Shown piece after piece: positions 6,917 through 12,117 of a stretch of 13,392 nucleotides of DNA; positions within the stretch are counted from its first letter, which is position 1, and each line of letters starts with the position of its first letter. Both the position numbers and the translations under genes were made by a program. Source of the DNA: an uncultured Clostridia bacterium (GTDB lineage: Bacteria > Bacillota > Clostridia > TANB77 > CAG-508); assembly GCA_949045875.1 (NCBI GenBank), contig CARPYP010000039.1, positions 1 to 13,392 on the forward strand. The letters are read 5' to 3'. Below the pieces are notes generated by a model that was given only the letters and a program-made list of their open reading frames with translations, was not told where the DNA came from and did not search any database.

Positions 6917-7534
6917 ATGAAAGAAATAGATCCAAAACAAACTAAAAGAGCAAAAGCCTATGAATTATGGATGAAAGCACCTAATCCAATGGTAACATTT
7001 TTTAAAACTTTAGATGTAACACCACTTGTCAATAAGAGTAAGAAAAGCAAATTAAAGTTTAATATGTTATTGGATTATTGCATTGGTAAAGTAGCTTCTA
7101 ATATAGAAGAATTTTATTTACTTCCAGTAGGAGATAAACTAATTCAATATGATACAATTGCAGTAAATACTATTGTAAAAAATAAAGATGGTGAAGTAAG
7201 CTCATGTGATATATTATATACAGATGATTTGGATAAATATAATACAGATTATTTAAAATATACACAGGAAGTAGGCAAAACTTGTAATGATAGAGATTTA
7301 ACTGATAGTATGGTAATTGGAACATCTGCTATTATAGATACAGAACTTGATGGAGCAGTTGGAATGAATAGTGGAATTTTTAATAATCCATTTATATTAT
7401 GGGGTAGATATAAGAAGAAGTTTTTTAAATACTATCTTACAATTTCATTCCAATATCATCACACTCAAATGGATGGATCTCATGCAGGTAAATTTTTAGC
7501 AAACTTGCAAAAAGAAATTTATAATTTTAGATAA
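6917..7534 (+). CDS. Chloramphenicol acetyltransferase (CatA)-like protein
   Basis: ATG 6917 is preferred over ATG 6914 because GGAGGA (6906-6911) then has 5-base spacing. The 205-residue protein matches the CAT fold in order: an N-terminal Arg/Tyr/Trp region with FFKTLDVT, a middle LPVGDKLIQYDTIAVNTIV, the PFILWGRY strand and the active-site block YHHTQMDGSHAGKFLANLQ. The last contains the HHxxxDG motif with the presumed general base His182 and structural Asp186. The length is close to the usual 210-220. The catalytic motif is intact, but this alone does not show chloramphenicol resistance, since many CAT-like proteins in clostridial genomes have other or unknown acyl acceptors. It sits 22 bases after the esterase gene in the same operon. 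Confidence 0.82.
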   Translation: MKEIDPKQTKRAKAYELWMKAPNPMVTFFKTLDVTPLVNKSKKSKLKFNMLLDYCIGKVASNIEEFYLLPVGDKLIQYDTIAVNTIVKNKDGEVSSCDILYTDDLDKYNTDYLKYTQEVGKTCNDRDLTDSMVIGTSAIIDTELDGAVGMNSGIFNNPFILWGRYKKKFFKYYLTISFQYHHTQMDGSHAGKFLANLQKEIYNFR

Positions 7535-7539
7535 GCATA

Positions 7540-7555
7540 TAGTAATTTATTACTA
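7540..7555 (+). repeat. Short palindrome in the CAT-HEAT gap
   Basis: TAGTAAT and ATTACTA form a 16-bp near-perfect palindrome directly after the CAT-like gene. No T-tract follows, so it is not a convincing terminator; it may be an mRNA processing or stability hairpin, or chance. Confidence 0.3.
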
Positions 7556-7584
7556 GAATCAGTGATTTGAAAGTGAGATATAGT

Positions 7585-8016
7585 ATGGAAGATTTAATAC
7601 AAAACTTATACAATTTGGACAATAAAGTAGCATATAGTTGCTTAAAAGAACTCGAACAAATAGCCTATACAAGTAATGAAGTATATAAGTTTTTTGAAAC
7701 ATTTGTAGAAATGTTAGATAATAAAAACTCATATATAAGAACAAGAGGTATTGTTTTAATTTCAAGTAATGCAAAATGGGATAACGATAACAAAATAAAT
7801 TCAATAATAGATAAATTTTTAGAGCATATTGAAGATGAAAAGCCAATTACTGCAAGACAATGTATAAAATCGTTAGAAAATATAATCAAATATAAAAAAG
7901 AACTTGAACCAGTAATAAAAGAACGATTACTAAAAGTAAATTATTTAAAATATGAAGATAGTATGCAAAGTTTGATATTTAAAGATGTAGAAAAAATATT
8001 AAATTTAATTAAATAA
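7585..8016 (+). CDS. HEAT-like alpha-helical repeat protein
   Basis: The start is placed at ATG 7585; an upstream in-frame TTG at 7567 has no ribosome site, while a weak AAGTGAG-type site precedes 7585. The 143-residue product is almost entirely helical with HEAT/ARM-like pairs: KVAYSCLKELEQIA, then FVEMLDNKNSYIRTRGIVLISSNAKWD, then EKPITARQCIKSLENII, and a last helix ending in KDVEKILNLIK. The SYIRTRG and TARQC segments are the conserved turns of a small clostridial family that databases often label HEAT repeat or SufBD-like. No catalytic motif is seen; such proteins usually mediate protein contacts. It lies between the CAT-like and flavodoxin-like genes. The function is not known. Confidence 0.7.
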   Translation: MEDLIQNLYNLDNKVAYSCLKELEQIAYTSNEVYKFFETFVEMLDNKNSYIRTRGIVLISSNAKWDNDNKINSIIDKFLEHIEDEKPITARQCIKSLENIIKYKKELEPVIKERLLKVNYLKYEDSMQSLIFKDVEKILNLIK

Positions 8017-8043
8017 ATTACATTTGAAATGGAGATATAATAA

Positions 8044-8604
8044 ATGAGAATTTTAACAATTATTGGAACACCACATAAAGGAAATACAAGAGCAATAACT
8101 GATTTGTTCTTAAATGAATTTAAAGATAGAAAGACTGAATTTGACGAAATTGTGCTTCCAACTGATTTTGGAGAGTTGTGTTATGGATGTGCAAATTGCA
8201 TATTAAAAGGTGAAGAAAGTTGCCCTCATTTTAGTTCAGTTAGTCCAATAATTGAAAAAATAGAAAAGGCAGATTTAATTGTAATTGCTACACCTATATT
8301 TGTTATGTCTTGCTCTAGTGGATTAAAAGCATTATTAGACCATTTGGCTTATATGTGGTTAGTACATAGACCAAAAGAAAGTATGTTTAAGAAAGTAGGT
8401 TTAATTATTACTTCAGCAGGAGGATCAGGAGTAAAAGACACAGTTAAATTAATAAAGAATAATATGTTTTACTTGGGAATACCTAAAATTTATAATTATG
8501 GGGTTACTACAATGAAAATGGGTGGTAATTATATAGACTATAAAAACAAGGATAAAATTAAAAAGCAAGTGAAGAATAAAGCAAATAAAATAAAAAGAAG
8601 TTAA
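8044..8604 (+). CDS. Flavodoxin-family NAD(P)H oxidoreductase, stop-shortened
   Basis: The 187-residue product has an N-terminal flavodoxin-like fold: MRILTIIGTPHKGNT is the FMN phosphate loop, ADLIVIATPIF (residues 75-85) the next strand, and GLIITSAGG (around 120) the third flavin-contact strand. Cysteines 46, 49, 52 and 60 form a C-x2-C-x2-C-x7-C pattern like the compact cluster motif of iron-sulfur flavoproteins, though similar cysteines also occur in plain FMN reductases of this family. GGAG lies 9 bases before the ATG. The protein stops at TAA 8602-8604, but the same frame continues with a plausible family C-terminus to 8739 (see next entry). It is therefore truncated by about 44 residues, unless the stop is read through. 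It is the last gene of the 6100 operon. Confidence 0.8.
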   Translation: MRILTIIGTPHKGNTRAITDLFLNEFKDRKTEFDEIVLPTDFGELCYGCANCILKGEESCPHFSSVSPIIEKIEKADLIVIATPIFVMSCSSGLKALLDHLAYMWLVHRPKESMFKKVGLIITSAGGSGVKDTVKLIKNNMFYLGIPKIYNYGVTTMKMGGNYIDYKNKDKIKKQVKNKANKIKRS

Positions 8605-8739
8605 AAAAATAAAAAAGTAGGATTAAAAACACGATTCTTCTTCAATATGTTTGGAATGACACAAAAAAATGGGTGGAATAAAACTGATTCTGATTATTGG
8701 AAAAATAAAGGATGGCTTGAAGGGAAAAAGCCATATTAA
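8605..8739 (+). pseudogene. In-frame C-terminal remainder of the flavodoxin-family gene beyond a TAA
   Basis: Immediately after the TAA, the same frame stays open for 44 codons to TAA 8737-8739. It encodes KNKKVGLKTRFFFNMFGMTQ, then KNGWNKTDSDYW, then KNKGWLEGKKPY. The YWKxKGWLxxKxPY ending is what flavodoxin-family oxidoreductases of this type normally carry at their C-terminus. No ribosome site precedes the internal ATG at 8647, so separate translation is unlikely. A single nonsense change, a sequencing error or stop-codon readthrough would each explain it. The last is the least likely without further evidence. Confidence 0.65.
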
Positions 8740-8785
8740 AATGGTATTGATAATAAAAAGAATTATTAAAATAGAAAAATATATT

Positions 8786-8825
8786 ATGCAAAATGTAAAG
8801 TTTGAGTTGCATTTTGCATTTTTTT
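8786..8825 (+). terminator. Rho-independent terminator with -35 box in its loop
   Basis: A perfect 10-bp stem, ATGCAAAATG (8786-8795) with CATTTTGCAT (8810-8819), encloses a 14-base loop. T6 follows at 8820-8825. It ends the 6100-8739 operon. The 46 bases between the end of the flavodoxin remainder and the stem hold nothing recognisable. Confidence 0.9.
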
Positions 8826-8830
8826 ATAAA
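8802..8830 (+). promoter_or_regulatory. Promoter of the XRE/DUF2975 operon
   Basis: TTGAGT (8802-8807), a 17-base spacer and TATAAA (8825-8830) form a good sigma-A-type promoter. The -35 is entirely inside the terminator loop and the spacer contains the 3' stem arm and the T-tract. Confidence 0.6.
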
Positions 8831-8838
8831 GTGCAACT
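8805..8838 (+). promoter_or_regulatory. Inverted repeat spanning the XRE-gene promoter, possible operator
   Basis: AGTTGCATTTT (8805-8815) and AAAGTGCAACT (8828-8838) are inverted copies with one mismatch, 12 bases apart. One arm touches the -35 and the other covers the end of the -10 and the bases after it. This suits autoregulation by the XRE protein encoded next, but no binding data are available. Confidence 0.4.
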
Positions 8839-8900
8839 GGAAGTTGATAGTATTTTAAGAAGAACTACACTAAAATTAAAGATGAAGGAGGAGTAGTCTA

Positions 8901-9845
8901 ATGAAATTTGGAGAAAATTTATATAATTTAAGAAAAGCAGCTAAAATGAGCCAAGAAAAATTAGCAGAAAAAATGGATGTTACTAGACAAAGTGTATCAA
9001 AATGGGAGAATGGAGAAAGCTACCCAGAAATGGAAAAGATAATGAAATTATGTGATGTTTTTCATTGTAAAATAAACGATTTGGTACACGAAAATATGGC
9101 AGATATAGATTCATTAGATGAAGAGATAAAAATGAGTGTAGTTAAATTTAAAGAAGAAAAGCAGAAAAAGATTAAAGGAATCAGTAAAGCAATTTATATT
9201 CTTGCAAGAATAGGAAAAATCCTTATAACAATAGCATTTCCAATAATAATATTTTTATTAATAGTTACACCTATATTCATAAGTAATATAGAATTAAAGG
9301 ATAATACGATTGTATTTAAAGGAGCAAGGATAGATGACAAAATAACGATAACAGAAGAAAACTCAAATGATGGTGTAAATTTACAACTAAAAGCAAATGG
9401 TATTTTAATTGCTGATGAAAGAAACCAAGATACAATTTTACAAATGAAAAATGTGTTAGAAAACAATTCTAAGGGACAAATAATAGCTTTCCTAGAATTA
9501 GGATATGTGTGTTTAATAATTTGTTTAATATTATATAGAATGACATTAAGTAGACTAGAAAAATTATTTATAAACATAAATGAGGGAGATACTCCATTTA
9601 CATTAGAAAATGTTAAATATATTAAAGAAATGGCAAAACTTATGATTATAGCACTTATTTTACCAAGTGGCGGCGGAATCATATTTGAAAAAATACTGGC
9701 AACAGATTTAGATGTAGGTTTTGAATTGTTTGATATAGTACAAATATTATTCTTATTTGGAATCTCATATATATTTGAATATGGATATGAATTACAACAA
9801 GACACAAAAGCCAAAATGTATGGGGAGGTATCTGACAATGAATAA
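8901..9845 (+). CDS. XRE-type HTH regulator fused to a DUF2975 membrane domain
   Basis: Residues 1-65 are a lambda-repressor-like HTH (NLRKAAKMSQEKLAEKMDVT and RQSVSKWENGESYPEMEKI). A charged linker with a coiled-coil look (70-93) follows. The membrane part has four predicted helices at about 106-128, 193-214, 244-262 and 277-295, with an extracytoplasmic loop between the first two. INEGDTPFTLENVKYIKEMA (226-245) is the DUF2975 signature. The plan resembles one-component membrane regulators, with a cytoplasmic DNA-binding head and a membrane sensor. AAGGAGG at 8885-8891 gives 9-base spacing. The gene overlaps the following small gene by 8 bases. The signal is unknown, and the inverted repeat around its promoter suggests self-control. 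Confidence 0.85.
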   Translation: MKFGENLYNLRKAAKMSQEKLAEKMDVTRQSVSKWENGESYPEMEKIMKLCDVFHCKINDLVHENMADIDSLDEEIKMSVVKFKEEKQKKIKGISKAIYILARIGKILITIAFPIIIFLLIVTPIFISNIELKDNTIVFKGARIDDKITITEENSNDGVNLQLKANGILIADERNQDTILQMKNVLENNSKGQIIAFLELGYVCLIICLILYRMTLSRLEKLFININEGDTPFTLENVKYIKEMAKLMIIALILPSGGGIIFEKILATDLDVGFELFDIVQILFLFGISYIFEYGYELQQDTKAKMYGEVSDNE

Positions 9846-10092
9846 AAATGGATTTATAAAAGAATTATCTAAGCAAACAGGATATGATGAAGAAAAATGT
9901 ATATTAATAAATAATGTGATAGAAAATTATTTCATATTTGGAAGAAAAAATAAAGACAAAATAATTAAAGATTTACAAATAAAAGCTAGTTTGAATGAAG
10001 ATGATAGCGAGAATGTATATGATATTTCAATAAAAATAATTACTGGAGAAATAAAAAATAAGCTAAAACACCCATTTAAAAACCAAAATTAG
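9838..10092 (+). CDS. Small conserved protein coupled to the XRE/DUF2975 regulator
   Basis: The start at ATG 9838 overlaps the end of the XRE gene and has GGAGG (9823-9827) 10 bases upstream, so translation is probably coupled. The 84-residue product begins MNKNGFIKELSKQTGYDEEKC, which resembles the first helices of HU-type proteins. It continues with NNVIENYFIFGRKNKDKI and ends with KNKLKHPFKNQN. It is all-helical by appearance, has no membrane segment, and lacks the beta-arm of HU, so it is not a complete HU protein. Small proteins of this type are often found after XRE/DUF2975 genes in Clostridia (from memory). A partner or modulator role for the membrane regulator is a guess. No T-tailed terminator follows it. 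Confidence 0.7.
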   Translation: MNKNGFIKELSKQTGYDEEKCILINNVIENYFIFGRKNKDKIIKDLQIKASLNEDDSENVYDISIKIITGEIKNKLKHPFKNQN

Positions 10093-10137
10093 TTATAGAG
10101 TAGGAATTTGAAATATAATTACTATTTTAAAAACAAC

Positions 10138-10159
10138 TATTTAGAAAAAAATCTAAATA
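10138..10159 (+). promoter_or_regulatory. Upstream operator of the sdpR-like promoter
   Basis: TATTTAGA (10138-10145), AAAAAA, TCTAAATA (10152-10159) make a perfect 22-bp operator-like palindrome. It lies at the centre of a 14-bp-stem inverted repeat (10132-10165) that reaches into the -35 box. It has the same half-sites and the same 6-base gap as the operator at 10194-10215. Confidence 0.65.
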
Positions 10160-10163
10160 GTTG

Positions 10164-10192
10164 TTGACATCAAAAAAATAAAATAGTATAAT
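10164..10192 (+). promoter_or_regulatory. Consensus sigma-A promoter of the sdpR/sdpI-like operon
   Basis: TTGACA (10164-10169), exactly 17 bases, then TATAAT (10187-10192) is a full consensus match. Such a strong promoter makes sense if it is normally held off by repressor at the two flanking operators. Confidence 0.88.
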
Positions 10193-10193
10193 C

Positions 10194-10215
10194 TATTTAG
10201 ATATATATCGAAATA
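10194..10215 (+). promoter_or_regulatory. Downstream operator of the sdpR-like promoter
   Basis: TATTTAGA (10194-10201), TATATA, TCGAAATA (10208-10215) form a 22-bp palindrome with a single mismatched pair. It starts one base after the -10 box and covers the expected transcription start. Its centre is 56 bp from the centre of the upstream operator. Confidence 0.7.
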
Positions 10216-10235
10216 CTAAAGTAGAGGTGATTAAA

Positions 10236-10517
10236 TTGGGAATGTCAGAAACATTAAAAGCAATTAGTGATCCTGTAAGAAGAGAGATACTTGAATTATT
10301 AAAAGATGGAAGAAAGACAGCAGGAGAAATATCAAGTAGTTTCAATTTAACAGGAGCAACAGTATCCTATCATTTATCGAACTTAAAAAAAGCAAATCTA
10401 ATAACTGAAACGAAACAAAAGAACTTTATATTTTATGAGTTGAATAGTTCTGTATTTGAAGATGTTTTAGTATGGATTTATAAGTTGGGAGGAAATAAGA
10501 ATGGAAAAGAAAAATAG
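10236..10517 (+). CDS. sdpR: ArsR-family autorepressor, SdpR-like
   Basis: The 93-residue protein is a winged-helix ArsR/SmtB-type repressor (MGMSETLKAISDPVRREILE, then AGEISSSFNLTGATVSYHL, then the wing KQKNFIFYELN). It has no cysteines and no metal-binding ELCVCD motif, which fits the non-metal SdpR branch. The start is taken as TTG 10236, because AGAGG (10223-10227) is 8 bases away; ATG 10242 is possible, and GTG 10227 lies inside the ribosome site. Its last 17 bases overlap the SdpI-like gene. In Bacillus subtilis, SdpR represses its own sdpRI operon, and membrane SdpI relieves this when it meets toxin SdpC. The same gene order and the two operators around the promoter support a similar circuit here. 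The symbol is by similarity. Confidence 0.82.
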   Translation: MGMSETLKAISDPVRREILELLKDGRKTAGEISSSFNLTGATVSYHLSNLKKANLITETKQKNFIFYELNSSVFEDVLVWIYKLGGNKNGKEK

Positions 10518-11052
10518 AAAAACACTAATTTTAAGTGTAATTATATGTTTATTACCAATGATTCTAGGTAGCATACTTTACAATAAACTACCAGAACAAA
10601 TGCCAATTCATTTTACAACAAATGATGTAATAGATAATTATGCACATAAAAATTTTGCATTATTTGGGTTACCACTAATTATGGCTATTGTTCAAGCAAT
10701 ATGCTTAATTGCTATTAATACAAAATTAAATAAATTAAAAAATGAGGAAAAACCTAAAATATTAAAAATAATGGAATGGTTTATTCCTGTTGTATCAGTG
10801 TTATTTTATGTTATTATGGTAGAAGTACCACTAGGAAGCACAGTATATGTTGGAAAAAGTATATGTTTAATATTAGGAATACTACTTATGATTATAGGAA
10901 ATTATATTCCTAAAATGAGCTATGAGATGAGCAAGACAACATTTCATCCAATGCCTAAAAGTGAGAAGTCATTTAGAAAAATGAGTAAGATTATGGGATA
11001 TTCATTTATTGTAATGGGTATAGTTTTGCTAATAATGATTATATGGATATAG
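10501..11052 (+). CDS. sdpI: SdpI/DUF1648-type membrane protein, divergent
   Basis: The 183-residue protein has about five membrane helices, near residues 8-27, 51-73, 92-111, 117-137 and 164-183. The N-terminal half is a DUF1648 domain (LGSILYNKLPEQMPIHFTTN, residues 21-40) and GNYIPKMSY near 138-146 matches the GNYLPK motif of SdpI. The GIRTPWTL and downstream Trp-x-x-Thr-His region of SdpI is not preserved, being replaced by SKTTFHPMPKSEKSFRKMSK, and the protein is shorter than SdpI of B. subtilis (about 207 residues). GGGAGG precedes the ATG. It overlaps the repressor gene by 17 bases. The expected role is toxin immunity plus sequestration of the repressor at the membrane, by analogy. Because of the divergence a different signal is possible. 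Confidence 0.75.
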   Translation: MEKKNRKTLILSVIICLLPMILGSILYNKLPEQMPIHFTTNDVIDNYAHKNFALFGLPLIMAIVQAICLIAINTKLNKLKNEEKPKILKIMEWFIPVVSVLFYVIMVEVPLGSTVYVGKSICLILGILLMIIGNYIPKMSYEMSKTTFHPMPKSEKSFRKMSKIMGYSFIVMGIVLLIMIIWI

Positions 11053-11079
11053 CATAAATAAATTAAGAGAAAAGTATAG

Positions 11080-11111
11080 GAAGATATTAAGAAATTAGTA
11101 TCTTCTTTTTT
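11080..11111 (+). terminator. Rho-independent terminator
   Basis: GAAGATATTAA (11080-11090) pairs with TTAGTATCTTC (11095-11105), with one G-T pair, around a GAAA tetraloop. T6 follows. It ends the sdpR/sdpI-like operon. Confidence 0.9.
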
Positions 11112-11115
11112 AAAA

Positions 11116-11135
11116 TATGACAGACAGATGTCATA
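11116..11135 (+). promoter_or_regulatory. Operator upstream of the WYL regulator gene
   Basis: TATGACA (11116-11122), GACAGA, TGTCATA (11129-11135) is a 20-bp inverted repeat over the -35 region. The same design recurs at 12059-12078. It is the likely binding site of the WYL regulator on its own promoter. Confidence 0.7.
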
Positions 11136-11150
11136 TTTATATGCTATAAT
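11121..11150 (+). promoter_or_regulatory. Extended -10 promoter of the WYL regulator gene
   Basis: TGC-TATAAT (11142-11150) is an extended -10. The best -35 is CAGACA (11121-11126) at 18 bases, a poor match that lies inside the operator. The predicted start near 11157 falls at the AGGAGG itself, so the mRNA leader would be only about 11 bases. Confidence 0.6.
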
Positions 11151-11167
11151 ATTGACAGGAGGAAAAT

Positions 11168-12058
11168 ATGCAAGTAAATAATAGATTATTTGAAATAGTA
11201 TATATATTATTGCAGAAGAAAAAAACTACAGCTAAAGAATTAGCTGACAGATTTGAGGTATCTACAAGAACAATATATAGAGATATTGAAACATTAAGCA
11301 CAGCAAACATACCAATTTATGCAAGTAAAGGAAAAGATGGAGGAATAGGACTTTTAGATAAATATATACTAAATAAAACTATTCTCTCTGAAGAAGAGCA
11401 AAATCAAATTTTGTTTGCATTGCAAGGAATGAAAAAAGTAAAAGGACAAGATGAAAAAGATATTTTGGAGAAGTTAAGTATATTATTTAATAAAGAGATA
11501 AACGATTGGATCAAAATTGATTTTTCTAATTGGGGTAATGTACAAGAAGAACGATTTGACATTATTAAATCTGCCATTTTAAATAAGCAGCTAATAGGAT
11601 TTACTTATTATAATTCTAATGGAGAAGAAAGTAAAAGAATTGTAGAACCATTACAAATATGGTTTAAAGATAAATCATGGTATTTAGTAAGTTATTGTAA
11701 ATTAAAACAAGATTACAGAATATTCAAGATTGCTAGAATAAAAGAAGTTAAAATGTTACAAGAACATTTTGAAAGAGAATTACCCAAAGAAGAAAATGAA
11801 CAATATAACTTCAAAATAATAGAACTCGAACTAGAAATAAATAAAGCTATGACTTATAGAGTATATGATGAATTTGAAAGTAAGGAAATAACGAAAAAAC
11901 AAGATGGAAACTTTATTATAAAAGTGAAATATCCAGAAAATGAATGGGTATATGGCTATATTTTATCTTTTGGGGAATATGCAAAAGTTTTAAATCCTGG
12001 TTATGCAAAAAACATAATAAAAGATAAACTACAAAGAACTTTAAAAAATTATTTATAA
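11168..12058 (+). CDS. YafY-type HTH regulator with WYL domain
   Basis: The 296-residue protein begins with a DeoR/HTH_11-type winged helix (residues 1-62: TTAKELADRFEVSTRTIYRD, then IPIYASKGKDGGIGL). A helical linker follows. The WYL domain lies at about 136-205 (LIGFTYYNSNGEESKRIVEP, then WFKDKSWYLVSYCKLKQDYR), with KSWYLVSYC as the WYL-type signature, and a C-terminal extension domain covers about 210-296. WYL domains bind nucleic acid or small ligands and are common in defence and DNA-damage regulators. AGGAGG ends 5 bases before the ATG. The operator over its promoter and the matching one just after its stop codon mark it as the local regulator of itself and of the GyrI-like operon. Whether it represses or activates is not decided by the sequence. 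Confidence 0.88.
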   Translation: MQVNNRLFEIVYILLQKKKTTAKELADRFEVSTRTIYRDIETLSTANIPIYASKGKDGGIGLLDKYILNKTILSEEEQNQILFALQGMKKVKGQDEKDILEKLSILFNKEINDWIKIDFSNWGNVQEERFDIIKSAILNKQLIGFTYYNSNGEESKRIVEPLQIWFKDKSWYLVSYCKLKQDYRIFKIARIKEVKMLQEHFERELPKEENEQYNFKIIELELEINKAMTYRVYDEFESKEITKKQDGNFIIKVKYPENEWVYGYILSFGEYAKVLNPGYAKNIIKDKLQRTLKNYL

Positions 12059-12078
12059 TATGACACACAGTTGTCAAG
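12059..12078 (+). promoter_or_regulatory. Operator and promoter region upstream of the GyrI-like genes
   Basis: TATGACA (12059-12065), CACAGT, TGTCAAG (12072-12078) repeats the design of 11116-11135, again followed after two or three bases by TTATATG. A -10 candidate TATACT lies at 12089-12094, or TATGAT at 12082-12087 with ATGACA (12060-12065) as a 16-base-spaced -35. It starts on the base after the regulator's stop codon. Confidence 0.65.
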
Positions 12079-12092
12079 TTATATGATATATA

Positions 12093-12106
12093 CTCCTAAT
12101 TAGGAG
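12093..12106 (+). promoter_or_regulatory. Palindrome that can mask the GyrI ribosome site
   Basis: CTCCT-AATT-AGGAG is a perfect 14-bp palindrome whose right arm is the Shine-Dalgarno AGGAGG (12102-12107), 10 bases before ATG 12118. If transcription begins upstream of 12093 the hairpin could lower translation. If it begins near 12101 the hairpin would be absent from the mRNA. Confidence 0.4.
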
Positions 12107-12117
12107 GTAGATATATT

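Noticed and set aside
6917..7534. Chloramphenicol resistance gene
   Set aside because: The HHxxxDG motif is present, but similarity at this level does not establish the drug as substrate, so only a CAT-like protein is claimed.
7559..7889. Two minus-strand open frames over the HEAT-like gene
   Set aside because: Both are antisense to a gene with family-like conserved turns, and their products are Leu/Tyr/Ser-rich without recognisable domains.
8669..8896. 75-residue open frame on the + strand between the flavodoxin-like and XRE genes
   Set aside because: It overlaps the in-frame flavodoxin tail in another frame, runs through the terminator hairpin and promoter, has no ribosome site and has low-complexity composition (Lys/Ile-rich).
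9194..9838. 214-residue open frame on the minus strand
   Set aside because: It lies wholly inside the XRE/DUF2975 gene, whose HTH and DUF2975 motifs and ribosome site are clear; it is a long antisense shadow caused by low stop density.
10132..10165. 14-bp-stem hairpin as a terminator for the XRE operon
   Set aside because: No T-tract follows on the + strand (GACATCAAAAAA comes next), and its core matches the second operator downstream, so an operator role explains it better. On the minus strand it is followed by T5, but no minus-strand gene is present to terminate.
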